In this document: piece by piece, positions 27,863 through 37,223 of the stretch
Layout of the letters: each line of letters begins with the position of its first letter
Numbering within the stretch: position 1 is the stretch's first letter
Origin: CBDCYH01 sp965224105
Lineage (GTDB): Bacteria; Bacteroidota; Rhodothermia; Rhodothermales; JABDKH01
Assembly: GCA_965224105.1 (NCBI GenBank)
Contig: CBDCYH010000002.1
Span: forward strand, 2,154,526 to 2,218,525
Direction of reading: 5' to 3'
Length of the DNA stretch: 64,000 nt
Made by a program: the position numbers and the translations under genes
The notes under the pieces: model-generated
Databases searched by the model: none
Told to the model about the DNA's origin: nothing
The model's input: the letters and a program-made list of their open reading frames with translations, nothing else

Positions 27863-29608
27863 GTCAACATCTAGCAACATACGGGCCTGAACCTCGCGCT
27901 GGCTCTCCAGCAGTTCCTCTATTGCTGTAAAATCAGGCAAGGTCCCTTGCAGGTTTGGAGTCGCCCATGATTTCAAAGAGATAAGACTCCGGGAGAGATT
28001 CGACATCCACGAATCCGGAGCAGAGTATTCCCGCACGGTAACATCCTGGCCGATCCCTGCAAGATCAGCTGCTGCGTTGACCGCATCGTCCAGCGACCCA
28101 AGGCCATCGACGAGGCCATTAGATTCAGCATCGACCCCACTCCACACGCGACCCTGGGCAAGTTCATGCACCTCAGTTGTTTGCATTTTCCTGTTTTCAG
28201 CAACCAGCCGCAGAAAGCTTTGATACGTAGAATCGACCGACTCTTGCATAGCCTGTTTTTCACTATCGGTGAGCGGCCGCAGCCCGGAGTACATGTCGGC
28301 GTACGAGTTTGTACGGATTATGTCGTTCGTAACTCCCAGTTTGTTTTCAAAGAATCCGCCGACGTCAAGGAATAGACTGTACACTCCTATTGATCCAGTG
28401 ATAGATAACGGGCTGGCGAAAATGGAATCCGCGGCCATTGCCATCCAGTAACCACCAGAGGCGGCGACATTGGCCATTGAGACGACTACAGGTTTTTCCT
28501 CAGAGGCGAGCGCGATAGCATGGCGCATGGCGTCACTTGCAGGCGCCGATCCACCGGGAGAATTAATCCGAACGACAATGGCGTCCACATCACTTCTGTC
28601 GACTGCTCTTCCCAGTGATTTATTGAACTCTTCAGCGCCTATCTGTCCTTGCGGTGTGCTGGTACCACTTACGATGGTTCCATCGGCGTAGACGACAGCA
28701 ATCGTTCCGTCACTCCCTCTTCGGTTCGGGACGGTTGCGGCATAGTCGTCGAGGTCGATCGTTCGCACATCTGCATCAGCATCCAGATTGAGTCGCTGTT
28801 TGAACAAGGCTTCGACCTCGTCCACGTACAGGAGATCATCGAGTAATCCATTTTGGTGGGCCCGAGAGGCAGTCAGGATGGGACTGCCCGAGTACAACTG
28901 TTTCACTTCTTGCGTCGATAGATTTCGAGCAGACCCGACGGTGTTCAGGAAATCAGATTCAATATCTGCAAGCAATTCGTTCAACTGATAGCGGGCAGGC
29001 TCCGACAAAGCATTTCTGGAGTATTGCTCAACTGCGCTTTTGAATTGTCCAGCGCGCACAATTTGTGCATCCACATCCAACTTGTCCAGCAAACCCTTGT
29101 AGAACTCTGAGGCGAGATAGAAGCCATTGAATTCAAATCCGGCCTGCGGGCTTGCAAAGATGCTATCTGCTGCGGAGCCAAGGTAATACAGCCCCTCGTT
29201 GATCATGGTCTCGCCTCCGGAAGCGTAGACCGGTTTTCCTGATTCCCTGAATGAAGCAATCGCGTCGCGGATTTCCATTGCATAGGTCCAGGAGAATCCG
29301 GAGTTCTCAAGATTTAGCCAGAGGCCTTCGATCTTCCGGTCGTCTTTTGCATGTAGAATTGCACGTTTAATGTCATGGGCACTAACGGATGTGTTGTCTC
29401 CGAGCAGCTGATCCAGCGGGCTGGTGCTGGCCACCTCCGGATAAGCGCCATCAACCTTCATTACCAAAATTGAGTTGCCGCGAACGGTGGGCTTGGCGTC
29501 GGATGTGCTGAGGAGAGCAACGATAAACAGAGTACCGAAAAATGCGACGATGGCAAAGGCGATTAGGGTACCCAGCAGACTGGCGAACAGGGTCGAGAAA
29601 AACTTCAT
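27854..29608 (-). CDS. sppA: Signal peptide peptidase SppA, 67K type
   Basis: A 584-residue membrane-bound serine protease that degrades cleaved signal peptides. The N-terminal anchor is LLGTLIAFAIVAFFGTLFIV. Two tandem S49-type domains are present, as in the E. coli-type enzyme: the first carries the catalytic Lys in VRAGQFKSAVEQYSR (about residue 198), and the second carries the nucleophile Ser in NVAASGGYWMAMAADSI (about residue 389). The RINSPGGSAPASD segment is conserved. The gene stands alone on the minus strand. Confidence 0.94.
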   Translation of the reverse strand: MKFFSTLFASLLGTLIAFAIVAFFGTLFIVALLSTSDAKPTVRGNSILVMKVDGAYPEVASTSPLDQLLGDNTSVSAHDIKRAILHAKDDRKIEGLWLNLENSGFSWTYAMEIRDAIASFRESGKPVYASGGETMINEGLYYLGSAADSIFASPQAGFEFNGFYLASEFYKGLLDKLDVDAQIVRAGQFKSAVEQYSRNALSEPARYQLNELLADIESDFLNTVGSARNLSTQEVKQLYSGSPILTASRAHQNGLLDDLLYVDEVEALFKQRLNLDADADVRTIDLDDYAATVPNRRGSDGTIAVVYADGTIVSGTSTPQGQIGAEEFNKSLGRAVDRSDVDAIVVRINSPGGSAPASDAMRHAIALASEEKPVVVSMANVAASGGYWMAMAADSIFASPLSITGSIGVYSLFLDVGGFFENKLGVTNDIIRTNSYADMYSGLRPLTDSEKQAMQESVDSTYQSFLRLVAENRKMQTTEVHELAQGRVWSGVDAESNGLVDGLGSLDDAVNAAADLAGIGQDVTVREYSAPDSWMSNLSRSLISLKSWATPNLQGTLPDFTAIEELLESQREVQARMLLDVDLR

Positions 29609-29679
29609 GTATGGAATAGCAATTGGTTATATTTGACTATGCTCAAATGACCGCGAAGTTACAGAGGAATAATTGAAAA

Positions 29680-30153
29680 ATGCTTGAGCAGCTCTTCGAC
29701 TACGAGATTCCGTACTGGCACCCTCTTGCTGTTCATTTCCCGGTTGCCCTGTTGAGTCTGGCGGCGGTTGTTGCAATCATCTGGATGTTTTCGGGCAAGC
29801 AGCAATGGCGATTCGCTACTCTATTGTTCGAAGGGTTGGGGGCATTGGGTGCTATCGCGGCCTTTTTTACAGGCGAGGAGCTCGAGGAAGATTCCGAGGG
29901 CTCTCCGATGGTGGACTTGTTTGTAGAGCACCACGAAAGACTGGGGAAAATCACTATGATAGTAGCTATCGTCGCCACCGCACTGTTGGTGGGGATTTCC
30001 CTTCGAGTTCGTAAATCGACGCCCGTTCGCGCGGACGCAGATCCACTTGCGGTTCGACTCATTGCTGGAATTCTGGTCCTTGTTGCCGGGCTTTTGGTCG
30101 CCATCACGGGTCATCTCGGAGGCACGATGGTCTGGGGTGTTCCTGCTGGCTGA
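29680..30153 (+). CDS. DUF2231 membrane protein
   Basis: A 157-residue protein with four hydrophobic segments. The N-terminal PYWHPLAVHFPVALLSLAAV is the DUF2231 signature, with histidines that in this family could bind heme or metal. The C-terminal TGHLGGTMVWG is also typical. Function unknown; some relatives sit with cytochrome genes, but there are none here. It has its own 71 bp upstream gap, divergent from sppA. Confidence 0.82.
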   Translation: MLEQLFDYEIPYWHPLAVHFPVALLSLAAVVAIIWMFSGKQQWRFATLLFEGLGALGAIAAFFTGEELEEDSEGSPMVDLFVEHHERLGKITMIVAIVATALLVGISLRVRKSTPVRADADPLAVRLIAGILVLVAGLLVAITGHLGGTMVWGVPAG

Positions 30154-30353
30154 GTCCGTCCATTCTCCCTCCAATGTGTCTTGGATATTAGACAATAGAA
30201 TTGGGCTATTTCATTAAGAATCAGTCCTGTTGGACTAGAAATGTAGCCTTTCAAAGATCTTCGTCTCTGGCACCAATTTTCGTTACATCAGCCTAACGAC
30301 GTAGGGACTACGGGTTGCTACGCCGGTGTTCAACAACCGAAGAGGTGTGTAAG

Positions 30354-31712
30354 ATGAAGACGAAATACACTAAAAGACACGGCGTAATTGTGGTATCACT
30401 TGCTGTAATGATGGCATTCATGATGTCGCCGGATGTAAATGCGCAGAACGCGCGATCGGGAAGAGGCAAGACCACCACCGTGTCCAAAGAGCGTGGAAAG
30501 GTTTCCAGGTCGGGCTCGAAGCGGTCGACGGTGAAGAGGGAGCGTGTGGACAAAAAGTCTTCTGTCAAGCGGGAGCGTGTTGACAGAAAGACCACTGTCA
30601 AGAAGCGGAATGACCGCGGCGACCGCGTTGTAAAGCGCAATAAGACAACGCGGACTGTTACGCGCGATAATCATGGTGGCAGATCTCGCACAACTGTGCG
30701 TAGAGACGCAACCCGTGAGCGTGTCGACAGAGTGGGGAAAACTGCAACGAAGCGTCGGACCGGGTCCGCAGTTCGTAGTGGTAGCCGCACATCGAATCGT
30801 GGAGGAACCAGAACGGTTACACGCGACCGACAAAACGTGCGATCAGATCGCGGTCGTGCGTATGATTCGCGAAGCAAGCGACGGGTTACACGCGACCGGA
30901 TTAGACAGTACCGGCCGAAGTACAACTATCGCCATCTTGATAGTTACAGCCGGTGCAACGTACGGCACAGGCCCGGGCATTTTCACTACCGCAGGTCGCA
31001 CGTCCACGTGAGCTCGCATATTACTCTGGGGATTACCTGGCCATGGGTTCATAAGCGACACAGGCACTGGAGTCCTCGCTACAGATACCGTCAGGTGGTA
31101 TACGTGAATGCTGGTTACGGGAGGCGCTACCGTCGGGCTAATGTTGATGTACGAACATACTATCGTCACAGAGTTCGTCATGCAACGCATGACTACGCCG
31201 AGATCGATATCGAAGTGGACGAGATTGAAATCTTCCGGAGCGGACGATTCTACGGCAAGGTCGACAGGATTCCTGGCAAGCTTAGAAAAATTCGGGCAAC
31301 CGTTTGGAGCGATGGTAGAGTGGAGTTTGACAGGAATGTATTCCTCCTCGGGGATACCGAGTCCGGATTCGAAATGTTGTCAACACGTTACTATGATGAC
31401 TACCTCCTTAACTCGTACAGGAATGGCCATGGCATGCGTGTCGGAGAACTTGATCTCTATGACGAACGCGTTCGTTCGAGAAAGCGAAGCAGATTGTTTA
31501 GGTACCAGGACTTTAACGGTCACGTGCCAATCTCACTGCTGCCTGATGACGACCGGTTGTTTGACTACGGATTTGGATCAGAGTACTCGGACTACTATAA
31601 CGATTCGGATTACGGCGGCTACGTTCGTCGCGATGAGCGATCCTACAGCGGTCCGGGTGGCGCGGCGATCCAGTTCCAGCGCGAGACACAGGTAGAGCGA
31701 CTGGACGACTAG
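30354..31712 (+). CDS. Secreted Arg/Lys-rich repeat protein of unknown function
   Basis: From ATG 30354, which has AGAGGTG upstream, the product is 452 residues. A signal peptide (VIVVSLAVMMAFMMSPDVNAQ) is followed by about 170 residues extremely rich in Arg, Lys, Ser and Thr, with the repeated unit V-K-R-E-R-V-D-[KR]-K and several TVTRD and RTVTRD repeats. A second part is rich in Arg, Tyr and His (for example RHRPGHFHYRRSHVHVSSH). The C-terminal ~180 residues are acidic and contain EIDIEVDEIEIF and IRATVWSDGRVEF, which looks like a folded beta-rich domain. No family was recognised. The basic region could bind nucleic acid or acidic polysaccharide. Confidence 0.75.
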   Translation: MKTKYTKRHGVIVVSLAVMMAFMMSPDVNAQNARSGRGKTTTVSKERGKVSRSGSKRSTVKRERVDKKSSVKRERVDRKTTVKKRNDRGDRVVKRNKTTRTVTRDNHGGRSRTTVRRDATRERVDRVGKTATKRRTGSAVRSGSRTSNRGGTRTVTRDRQNVRSDRGRAYDSRSKRRVTRDRIRQYRPKYNYRHLDSYSRCNVRHRPGHFHYRRSHVHVSSHITLGITWPWVHKRHRHWSPRYRYRQVVYVNAGYGRRYRRANVDVRTYYRHRVRHATHDYAEIDIEVDEIEIFRSGRFYGKVDRIPGKLRKIRATVWSDGRVEFDRNVFLLGDTESGFEMLSTRYYDDYLLNSYRNGHGMRVGELDLYDERVRSRKRSRLFRYQDFNGHVPISLLPDDDRLFDYGFGSEYSDYYNDSDYGGYVRRDERSYSGPGGAAIQFQRETQVERLDD

Positions 31713-31750
31713 CGAACAGACCCACAGACACGATTTCGTGTGGTGCGGAG

Positions 31751-31790
31751 ATGGTGCTGTTTCCTCGGGGCAGCACCATTTCTGTATTTT
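31751..31790 (+). terminator. Rho-independent terminator after the Arg-rich protein gene
   Basis: Perfect 9 bp inverted repeat ATGGTGCTG / CAGCACCAT separated by 11 bases and followed by TTCTGTATTTT. It separates the Arg-rich gene from hrcA, whose ATG is at 31878. Confidence 0.72.
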
Positions 31791-31877
31791 GCGAGGTCCG
31801 ACGGGCAAAATGGCAGAGAAACCAAGTGGAACACAAGTTGTACTTGGCAGGATAGGCCATTTTTTATCACATCAGCT

Positions 31878-32945
31878 ATGTCTTTGTCGAACAAGACGGT
31901 TCATCCGGTCGGATTAACCGACCGCGAGCGGGAAATACTCCGTCTCGTCGTCAAGAGCTTCGTGCAGACTGCAGATCCCATTGGGTCCCGCTTCCTTTCA
32001 AAGAAATACTCACTGGGATTGTCTCCGGCGTCAATCCGCAACACGATGAGCGATCTGGAGGAGCGAGGCTTCTTGGATCATCCGTATACCTCGGCTGGCC
32101 GAATTCCAACGGAGATGGGATATCGAACTTTTGTAGACCAGCTGATGGAATCGCGCACATTGTCTGCTGCCGACAAGCTGCTTTTGGAAACAGAATTGGA
32201 TGACCTTTTCGATAACACCGAAAGGTTGTTAGTGGAGAGCTCCAGAATACTGGGCCAAATCTCAAATTTGCTGGGAGTCGCCCTCACGCCAAGTATGGCA
32301 ACTGGCATCCTGGAAAGAATTGAGGTGGTTTGTCTCTCATCGTCTCGCGTGATGGTAGTTATCAGTGTAAAGGGCGGAATAGTTCGAACAATGATTTTCC
32401 ATCTCGAGGTAGAGGTTCGGCGCGAAAATCTCGAACGCGTGGTTTCCATACTAAATGAAAGGCTCGCCGGCCTTACTCTGGAAGAAATACGGAAGACCGT
32501 TGGAGACCGCGTGGCCGACATCGACGAGGACGTTACCGGCCTGATTCAACTGGCTGTAAATGAGAAATCAAGACTGTTCAGCAACCCAAGTGAAACCCGG
32601 ATCAAGATTGGCAGTCCACACAAGTTGGTGCAGCAGCCAGAATTTCAAGAACCCGAAGACCTGCGAAGTCTCCTGGAGCTAATCGAGAACAAGGAAACCG
32701 TTGTCCGACTGCTTGAACCGTCACTCGAAACGGCTGGTGAGGACAAGGGCGTACGAATTGGAATCGGAAGCGAACTAGGCCTGGAGGGGGGCGCTGAACT
32801 CTCCGTAATTACGGCCGAATATGTCCTGGGGCAGATGGTTGGGACGATCGGGGTAATAGGCCCAAAGCGGATGGACTATGCCCGTGTCGTTACCCTGGTG
32901 AAGGGCATGGCTTCGATGTTGAGTCGACAATCTGAAATTGAATAG
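31878..32945 (+). CDS. hrcA: Heat-inducible transcription repressor HrcA
   Basis: 355 residues from ATG 31878; the open frame continues upstream through the terminator, so earlier starts are rejected. The N-terminal winged helix includes LTDREREILRLVVKSFVQT and LGLSPASIRNTMSDLEERGFL, followed by the conserved HPYTSAGRIPTEMGYRTFVD. The C-terminal GAF-like part ends with GTIGVIGPKRMDYARVVTLV. HrcA represses chaperone operons by binding CIRCE elements. I found no CIRCE repeat between 31713 and 31877, so its target is probably elsewhere, such as groESL. It leads a hrcA-grpE-dnaJ operon. Confidence 0.95.
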   Translation: MSLSNKTVHPVGLTDREREILRLVVKSFVQTADPIGSRFLSKKYSLGLSPASIRNTMSDLEERGFLDHPYTSAGRIPTEMGYRTFVDQLMESRTLSAADKLLLETELDDLFDNTERLLVESSRILGQISNLLGVALTPSMATGILERIEVVCLSSSRVMVVISVKGGIVRTMIFHLEVEVRRENLERVVSILNERLAGLTLEEIRKTVGDRVADIDEDVTGLIQLAVNEKSRLFSNPSETRIKIGSPHKLVQQPEFQEPEDLRSLLELIENKETVVRLLEPSLETAGEDKGVRIGIGSELGLEGGAELSVITAEYVLGQMVGTIGVIGPKRMDYARVVTLVKGMASMLSRQSEIE

Positions 32946-32951
32946 ACGTAC

Positions 32952-33506
32952 ATGATAGACAAGGATCTAACGGAAGTTGATAGCGAAAATCCTGAACCTG
33001 TCGGGGCTCATGCGGAAGAGGGTGCTCAGGAGGCCGCCCCTCCCACTGTTGAGGATCTGCAAGCTGAGATATCAAGCCTGCAGGAGAAGGTCCTAAGGCA
33101 GGCAGCGGAATTTCAGAACTATCGCAAAAGATCTGAACAGCTGTTGGTGCAAAGCATCGCAACCGGACGGGCTAATGTCGTTCGCGAGTTGCTGGATATC
33201 CTTGATGATCTTGAGCGAAGCGTCGCAGCACACAATGAGGCTGAGGACGATCTCCCGGAAAGCGCCCAAAGCCTGGCCTCTGGAGTGCGGTTGGTTTTCG
33301 AGAAGTTCAAGGCAGAATTGGCGCGTATTGGTGTTGAGCAAATCGAGGCCGTCGGTCAAGCGTTTGATGAGGAAAAGCACGAGGCCATGATGCAGCAGCC
33401 GGCTCCCGAAGGCACAGAACCTGGGACAGTCCTGTCAGAAATTCAAAAGGGGTATATCCTCGGTGACAGAGTCCTGCGCCACTCAAAAGTTGTGGTTGCG
33501 AGCTAG
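32952..33506 (+). CDS. grpE: Nucleotide exchange factor GrpE
   Basis: A 184-residue co-chaperone that releases ADP from DnaK. It has an acidic N-terminal tail, a long helix from about residue 35 to 75 (QAEISSLQEKVLRQAAEFQN), and the beta-wing signature with QAFDEEKHEAMM and the C-terminal ILGDRVLRHSKVVV. It starts 6 bp after hrcA and is followed 5 bp later by dnaJ. dnaK itself is not in this operon. Confidence 0.94.
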   Translation: MIDKDLTEVDSENPEPVGAHAEEGAQEAAPPTVEDLQAEISSLQEKVLRQAAEFQNYRKRSEQLLVQSIATGRANVVRELLDILDDLERSVAAHNEAEDDLPESAQSLASGVRLVFEKFKAELARIGVEQIEAVGQAFDEEKHEAMMQQPAPEGTEPGTVLSEIQKGYILGDRVLRHSKVVVAS

Positions 33507-33511
33507 TTAGA

Positions 33512-34666
33512 ATGAGAGACTACTACGACGTACTGGGAGTTGGCAAAACCGCGACAGCCGATGAGCTGAAGAAAGCCTATCGCAAGCTAGCGATGCAGTA
33601 TCATCCAGACAGAAATCCCGGTGACCACGAAGCTGAGACAAAATTCAAAGAGGCAGCCGAGGCCTACGAAGTATTGTCGGACTCATCCAAGCGGGCACGC
33701 TATGATAGATTCGGACATGCAGGCGTTCGCGGCAACGGGGCATCGGGTGGTGGCTTCTCAGATATTAACGACATCTTCAGCGCGTTCAGTGACATTTTTG
33801 GAGGGGGATCCGGGAGTATTTTCGATGATGTTTTCGGTGGGCGTGGGAGAAGAAGAGGGTCCGGCCAACCCGGTAGCAATCTTCGGATCAAGCTCCCACT
33901 CACTCTCGAAGAAATTGCGTTCGGTGTCGAGAAGAAAATAAAGGTAAAGAAGTTTTCAACCTGCGCGACATGCTCCGGTTCTGGCGCAGAAGCAGGGTCA
34001 AGCTACGACACCTGTGGCATGTGCGGCGGCGCGGGAGAAGTCCAGCAGGTTACTCGATCAGTTTTCGGGCAGTTTGTCAATGTACAAACCTGTCCGACAT
34101 GTTCTGGAGAGGGTCGCATCATCCAATCAAAATGCAGTGCGTGTGCGGGCGATGGCCGAGTGAAGTCCGAGGAAACTATTCCGGTTACTGTGCCAGCTGG
34201 TGTCCTTGAGGGTCTGTACCTCACCATTCGCGGAGCTGGTAACGCGGGCTTGCGTTCCGGTCCGAGTGGCGACCTGCGAGTGGAGATAGAAGAAATCCCA
34301 CATGATTCTTTCTCTCGTGAGGGTCTGGACATCTATCACGACGCGTTCATATCGGTACCGGAGGCAACCCTCGGTACCGAACTCGAAGTGCCGACGCTCG
34401 AGGGAAGCGCGGTGGTGCAAATAGATTCCGGCGTGCAACCAGGTCGGATCCTCCGAATGAAGGGCAAAGGCCTTCCGGATATTCAGCGCGGTCGCGGGGG
34501 TGATCAAATGATTAGAATCAATGTGTGGATACCCCAGAAGCTGAGCCGCGAGGAGCGGGAAATGATGGAATCCCTCCAGGATTCGGATAATTTCATGCCC
34601 GACACTCCGGAAACAGCCGAAAAAAGACGGTCGTTTTTTGATAAAGTCAAAGACGTTTTTGGCTGA
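33512..34666 (+). CDS. dnaJ: Chaperone DnaJ (type I)
   Basis: 384 residues with the full type I order: J domain with the HPD motif in AMQYHPDRNPGD (residues about 27–38), a Gly/Phe-rich linker (residues about 75–115), four zinc-binding C-x2-C-x-G-x-G type repeats (CATCSGSG, CGMCGGAG, CPTCSGEG, CSACAGDG), and the C-terminal substrate-binding domains. It stimulates the DnaK ATPase and delivers unfolded clients. The stop overlaps the next gene's ATG by one base. Confidence 0.96.
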   Translation: MRDYYDVLGVGKTATADELKKAYRKLAMQYHPDRNPGDHEAETKFKEAAEAYEVLSDSSKRARYDRFGHAGVRGNGASGGGFSDINDIFSAFSDIFGGGSGSIFDDVFGGRGRRRGSGQPGSNLRIKLPLTLEEIAFGVEKKIKVKKFSTCATCSGSGAEAGSSYDTCGMCGGAGEVQQVTRSVFGQFVNVQTCPTCSGEGRIIQSKCSACAGDGRVKSEETIPVTVPAGVLEGLYLTIRGAGNAGLRSGPSGDLRVEIEEIPHDSFSREGLDIYHDAFISVPEATLGTELEVPTLEGSAVVQIDSGVQPGRILRMKGKGLPDIQRGRGGDQMIRINVWIPQKLSREEREMMESLQDSDNFMPDTPETAEKRRSFFDKVKDVFG

Positions 34667-35172
34667 TGCTCCTAACATCAGCAAACCGATCTGTTATGAC
34701 AGGAGAAGAACTCCGCGAAGGAATGCGACTCGTACCGAGCCCGGTGACAATCATTACCGCAGGTTCCGGTAAGAACGGTCGCGGAATCACAATCGGTTCG
34801 TTCACCAGTACCTCGCTCGATCCTCCGCTTGTCACCTTCAACGTTTCGTGCGGGGCGAACTTTCACCACCTGTTGGAAGATGGTCGATTGTTGGCAGTGC
34901 ATATTCTGTCAGATTCGCAAGCAGCGCTGTCGAACAAATTTGCAATACCGGACCTGTCTTCAGAACAACAGTTCGCGGACGTCGATGTAAATTTTGACGA
35001 CGACGGTCCGCCCATGATTGCAGGTACGCTCGGAATCTTCAGGTGTCGAGTAGCCGCGATGTATTCGGCTGGCGATCACTCGGTGATTGTTGCTCGGGTT
35101 ATTGACTTTGCAGCCGGTGAAGAGGGCGAGCCGCTCGTTTATCACAACCAGGCCTATCGAAGTCTCAGTTAA
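34666..35172 (+). CDS. Flavin reductase-like (FMN-binding split barrel) protein
   Basis: A 168-residue protein of the flavin reductase domain family. VPSPVTIITAGSGKNGRG, TSTSLDPPLVTFNVS and the C-terminal GDHSVIVARVIDFAAGEEGEPLV follow the HpaC/ActVB-like pattern that binds FMN and reduces it with NAD(P)H. ATG 34666 overlaps the dnaJ stop; ATG 34696 is an alternative start closer to the domain. The physiological partner oxygenase is not nearby. It converges with the TIGR02757 gene, overlapping by 8 bp. Confidence 0.85.
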   Translation: MLLTSANRSVMTGEELREGMRLVPSPVTIITAGSGKNGRGITIGSFTSTSLDPPLVTFNVSCGANFHHLLEDGRLLAVHILSDSQAALSNKFAIPDLSSEQQFADVDVNFDDDGPPMIAGTLGIFRCRVAAMYSAGDHSVIVARVIDFAAGEEGEPLVYHNQAYRSLS

Positions 35173-35962
35173 CGCCTTGGTGCTGAACGGGAATCCCATA
35201 CGCTCCCAGTCCGAACAACGCAAAATCTATTCTTGTTGGATCTGTAGGATCCAAATCTCGGCACGTTGACGTTAATTCTAATGCCGCCGTCCAATCGTTT
35301 GATTTGCGGCTGAGAAGACCGAGATGTCTTGCTTGCCTGCCCGTGTGGACATCCAGTGGTAAGACAAGCTGGTCAAGTCTTACGAAGCTCCATATCCCGA
35401 GATCGAATGGTCCGGGTCGCGTCATCCAGCGAAAATACATGCAGAGTCGCTTGCACGCGCTTCCTTTAGACGGCTGTGACAAGTGTTTTGACAATCGGTC
35501 AGGCGTGTCATCTCTTGTTGACAGGAACGATGAAAGTTGCTGGATGCCGTTCTCAATTGTCACATCAGACACCCCCACATGTGCCTCGATGAATTTAGAA
35601 AGGCTTGTATGCTGTTCGAACAATGTGCGCAGATTTCTGCACAAGAAATGGGCATCTCCTTCGGTAAACGTTCGGTGCTTGAAACCGATCAACTTGTCTG
35701 AACAGTCGGACGAGTATTCGGACACAAACTGGTAGGGTTTGAAGGCCATGCGTTCGCACAGTTCTTCCATTTTCGAGAGGGTCGTGCTACGCCGCCCCCA
35801 GGCTAGAAGGGCGGAAAATAGTCCGATAGTCTCCACATCGCGGGGATCTGAAAAACCATGCGGTATCGCGATAGGATCATACTGGATGTAGCTTGCGCGC
35901 TCGTACTCGATTGCGCACCGTTCCAGCAGGTCAATCGTGGCAGGGCTAATTCTCGTGCTCAA
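35165..35962 (-). CDS. TIGR02757 family protein (possible DNA-glycosylase-like fold)
   Basis: A 265-residue protein of the TIGR02757 family, common in Bacteroidota and spirochaetes and of unknown function. Supporting segments are DPIAIPHGFSDPRDVETIGL near the N-terminus, ALLAWGRRSTTL, GSACKRLCMYFRWMTRP and LVLPLDVHTGRQARHLGLL. The late Leu-Asp-x-His resembles the Asp-containing motif of helix-hairpin-helix glycosylases, so a distant relation to that fold is possible. It ends just before the threonine dehydratase-like gene in the same direction. Confidence 0.8.
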   Translation of the reverse strand: MSTRISPATIDLLERCAIEYERASYIQYDPIAIPHGFSDPRDVETIGLFSALLAWGRRSTTLSKMEELCERMAFKPYQFVSEYSSDCSDKLIGFKHRTFTEGDAHFLCRNLRTLFEQHTSLSKFIEAHVGVSDVTIENGIQQLSSFLSTRDDTPDRLSKHLSQPSKGSACKRLCMYFRWMTRPGPFDLGIWSFVRLDQLVLPLDVHTGRQARHLGLLSRKSNDWTAALELTSTCRDLDPTDPTRIDFALFGLGAYGIPVQHQGVN

Positions 35963-35965
35963 CTT

Positions 35966-36928
35966 TTAAACCAGCGCGAGGTACTCGCTAATTCGCTGGA
36001 GGTCGACGTTCCCTCCGCTGACGATTATCCCGACGCTAGCACCGGGTGGGACTTTCTTTTTAAAAGCACCGGCGAGGGCGAGGGCGCCGGTAGGTTCTAC
36101 CACCATCTTGGTGCGCTCGAAGAAGAATTGCATCGCCTCTGCAATCTGCGCCTCAGAAACCGTAACGAACTCGTGCACCAGGTTCAGCACGATGGGGAAC
36201 GTATGTTTGCCGAGATAAGGTGTGCGGGCACCGTCAGCAATCGTTGGTGGATTCTCGGTAGTTTGCAGGGTGCCTGTGGCGAATGATCTGGCGGCGTCGT
36301 CGGCAAGTTCTGGCTCTACGCCAATGACTCTCGTGTTCGGACTCATCGCGTTTGCGCAAATAGCACTGCCGGAAAGAAGTCCACCTCCACCGCAACAGAC
36401 AAAAAGATAGTCCAGGTCGGGTGCATCAGAAAAGAGTTCCAACGCCGCTGTACCTTGTCCTGCGATGACAAATGGGTGATCGTAGGGAGGGAGGATTGGC
36501 AGATCTTCATCCAGTGCAATTTTTTGGGCAAGTTCCTCTCGGCTGATTTCCCTCGGATCGTACGTAATGATTTTTCCACCGTATCCAGCGGTTGCTTGCA
36601 GCTTCACAGTTGGTGCATTTGTCGGCATGATGATCTTCGAGCGCAAACCCAACAAGCTTGCTGCCAGCGCCACGGCTTGCGCGTGGTTTCCTGACGAATA
36701 AGTTAGCACCTCTGTGATTCCAGATTCGCGCAATTGATGTAGTGCGTTGTAAGCACCGCGAAATTTGAAGGCGCCGGTCCTTTGCAGGTTCTCAGGTTTG
36801 AGAAAGATGGATGCCCCGAGTGCCCGGTTGAGCGTGGATGATGTTGCAAGCGGCGTGTGGTTTACAACACCTTTTAGTCGCTCAGCAGCTTTTTCGATAT
36901 CTGAGTAGCCAACCGAAAAGACTGTCAT
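35966..36928 (-). CDS. Threonine dehydratase / serine racemase-like PLP enzyme
   Basis: A 320-residue fold-type II pyridoxal-phosphate enzyme. FLKPENLQRTGAFKFRGAYN has the Schiff-base Lys, YSSGNHAQAVALAASLLG the substrate loop, and VCCGGGGLLSGSAI the phosphate-binding glycine loop. There is no C-terminal ACT regulatory domain, so it is the short catabolic/racemase type rather than the isoleucine-feedback form. The longer frame (to 36967) is rejected because ATG 36928 avoids overlap with the DUF4342 gene. It could make 2-oxobutanoate from threonine or racemise serine. Confidence 0.88.
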   Translation of the reverse strand: MTVFSVGYSDIEKAAERLKGVVNHTPLATSSTLNRALGASIFLKPENLQRTGAFKFRGAYNALHQLRESGITEVLTYSSGNHAQAVALAASLLGLRSKIIMPTNAPTVKLQATAGYGGKIITYDPREISREELAQKIALDEDLPILPPYDHPFVIAGQGTAALELFSDAPDLDYLFVCCGGGGLLSGSAICANAMSPNTRVIGVEPELADDAARSFATGTLQTTENPPTIADGARTPYLGKHTFPIVLNLVHEFVTVSEAQIAEAMQFFFERTKMVVEPTGALALAGAFKKKVPPGASVGIIVSGGNVDLQRISEYLALV

Positions 36929-36932
36929 GTAA

Positions 36933-37223
36933 TTAAGAATCTTGCTCTTCGTCAAATGGATTTTCATCCCTTTCGATAATCACATTCACATCACTCACGA
37001 GCGCGGCAAACGCCCCGATAGCGGCAAAGACAGGTGCGAAAAAGATCGCCGCGGTTGCACCCCCAACGCCCAGCGCGAGGGGTAGCTCGAACATGACCTT
37101 GCCGTCCTTCACAATTGTCACGCGCCGCGCGTTTCCCTCGTTGACAATTTCTTTGACTTTGTCGACAAGCTGGCTCCCCTTGACTTTTATCTCCTCGAAT
37201 GTCTTGTTGGCTTGATCTTTCAT
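36933..37223 (-). CDS. DUF4342 small membrane-associated protein
   Basis: A 96-residue protein. The N-terminal half is a basic amphipathic region (EIKVKGSQLVDKVKEIVNEG), followed by RRVTIVKDGKVMFELPLALG and a Gly/Ala-rich transmembrane hairpin, then an acidic tail. This matches DUF4342; function unknown. It starts a minus-strand unit with the PLP enzyme and TIGR02757 genes, diverging from the pilus-like cluster. Confidence 0.8.
   Translation of the reverse strand: MKDQANKTFEEIKVKGSQLVDKVKEIVNEGNARRVTIVKDGKVMFELPLALGVGGATAAIFFAPVFAAIGAFAALVSDVNVIIERDENPFDEEQDS

Noticed and set aside
30480..31200. Long reverse-strand and other-frame open frames opposite the Arg-rich gene
   Set aside because: They arise from the biased Arg/Lys codon composition of the real gene and show no family features.
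31713..31877. CIRCE operator before hrcA
   Set aside because: No TTAGCACTC-N9-GAGTGCTAA-like inverted repeat is present; the only hairpin is the terminator at 31751–31790.
31740..31877. Longer hrcA start
   Set aside because: It would include the terminator and non-family residues; ATG 31878 begins where HrcA alignments begin.
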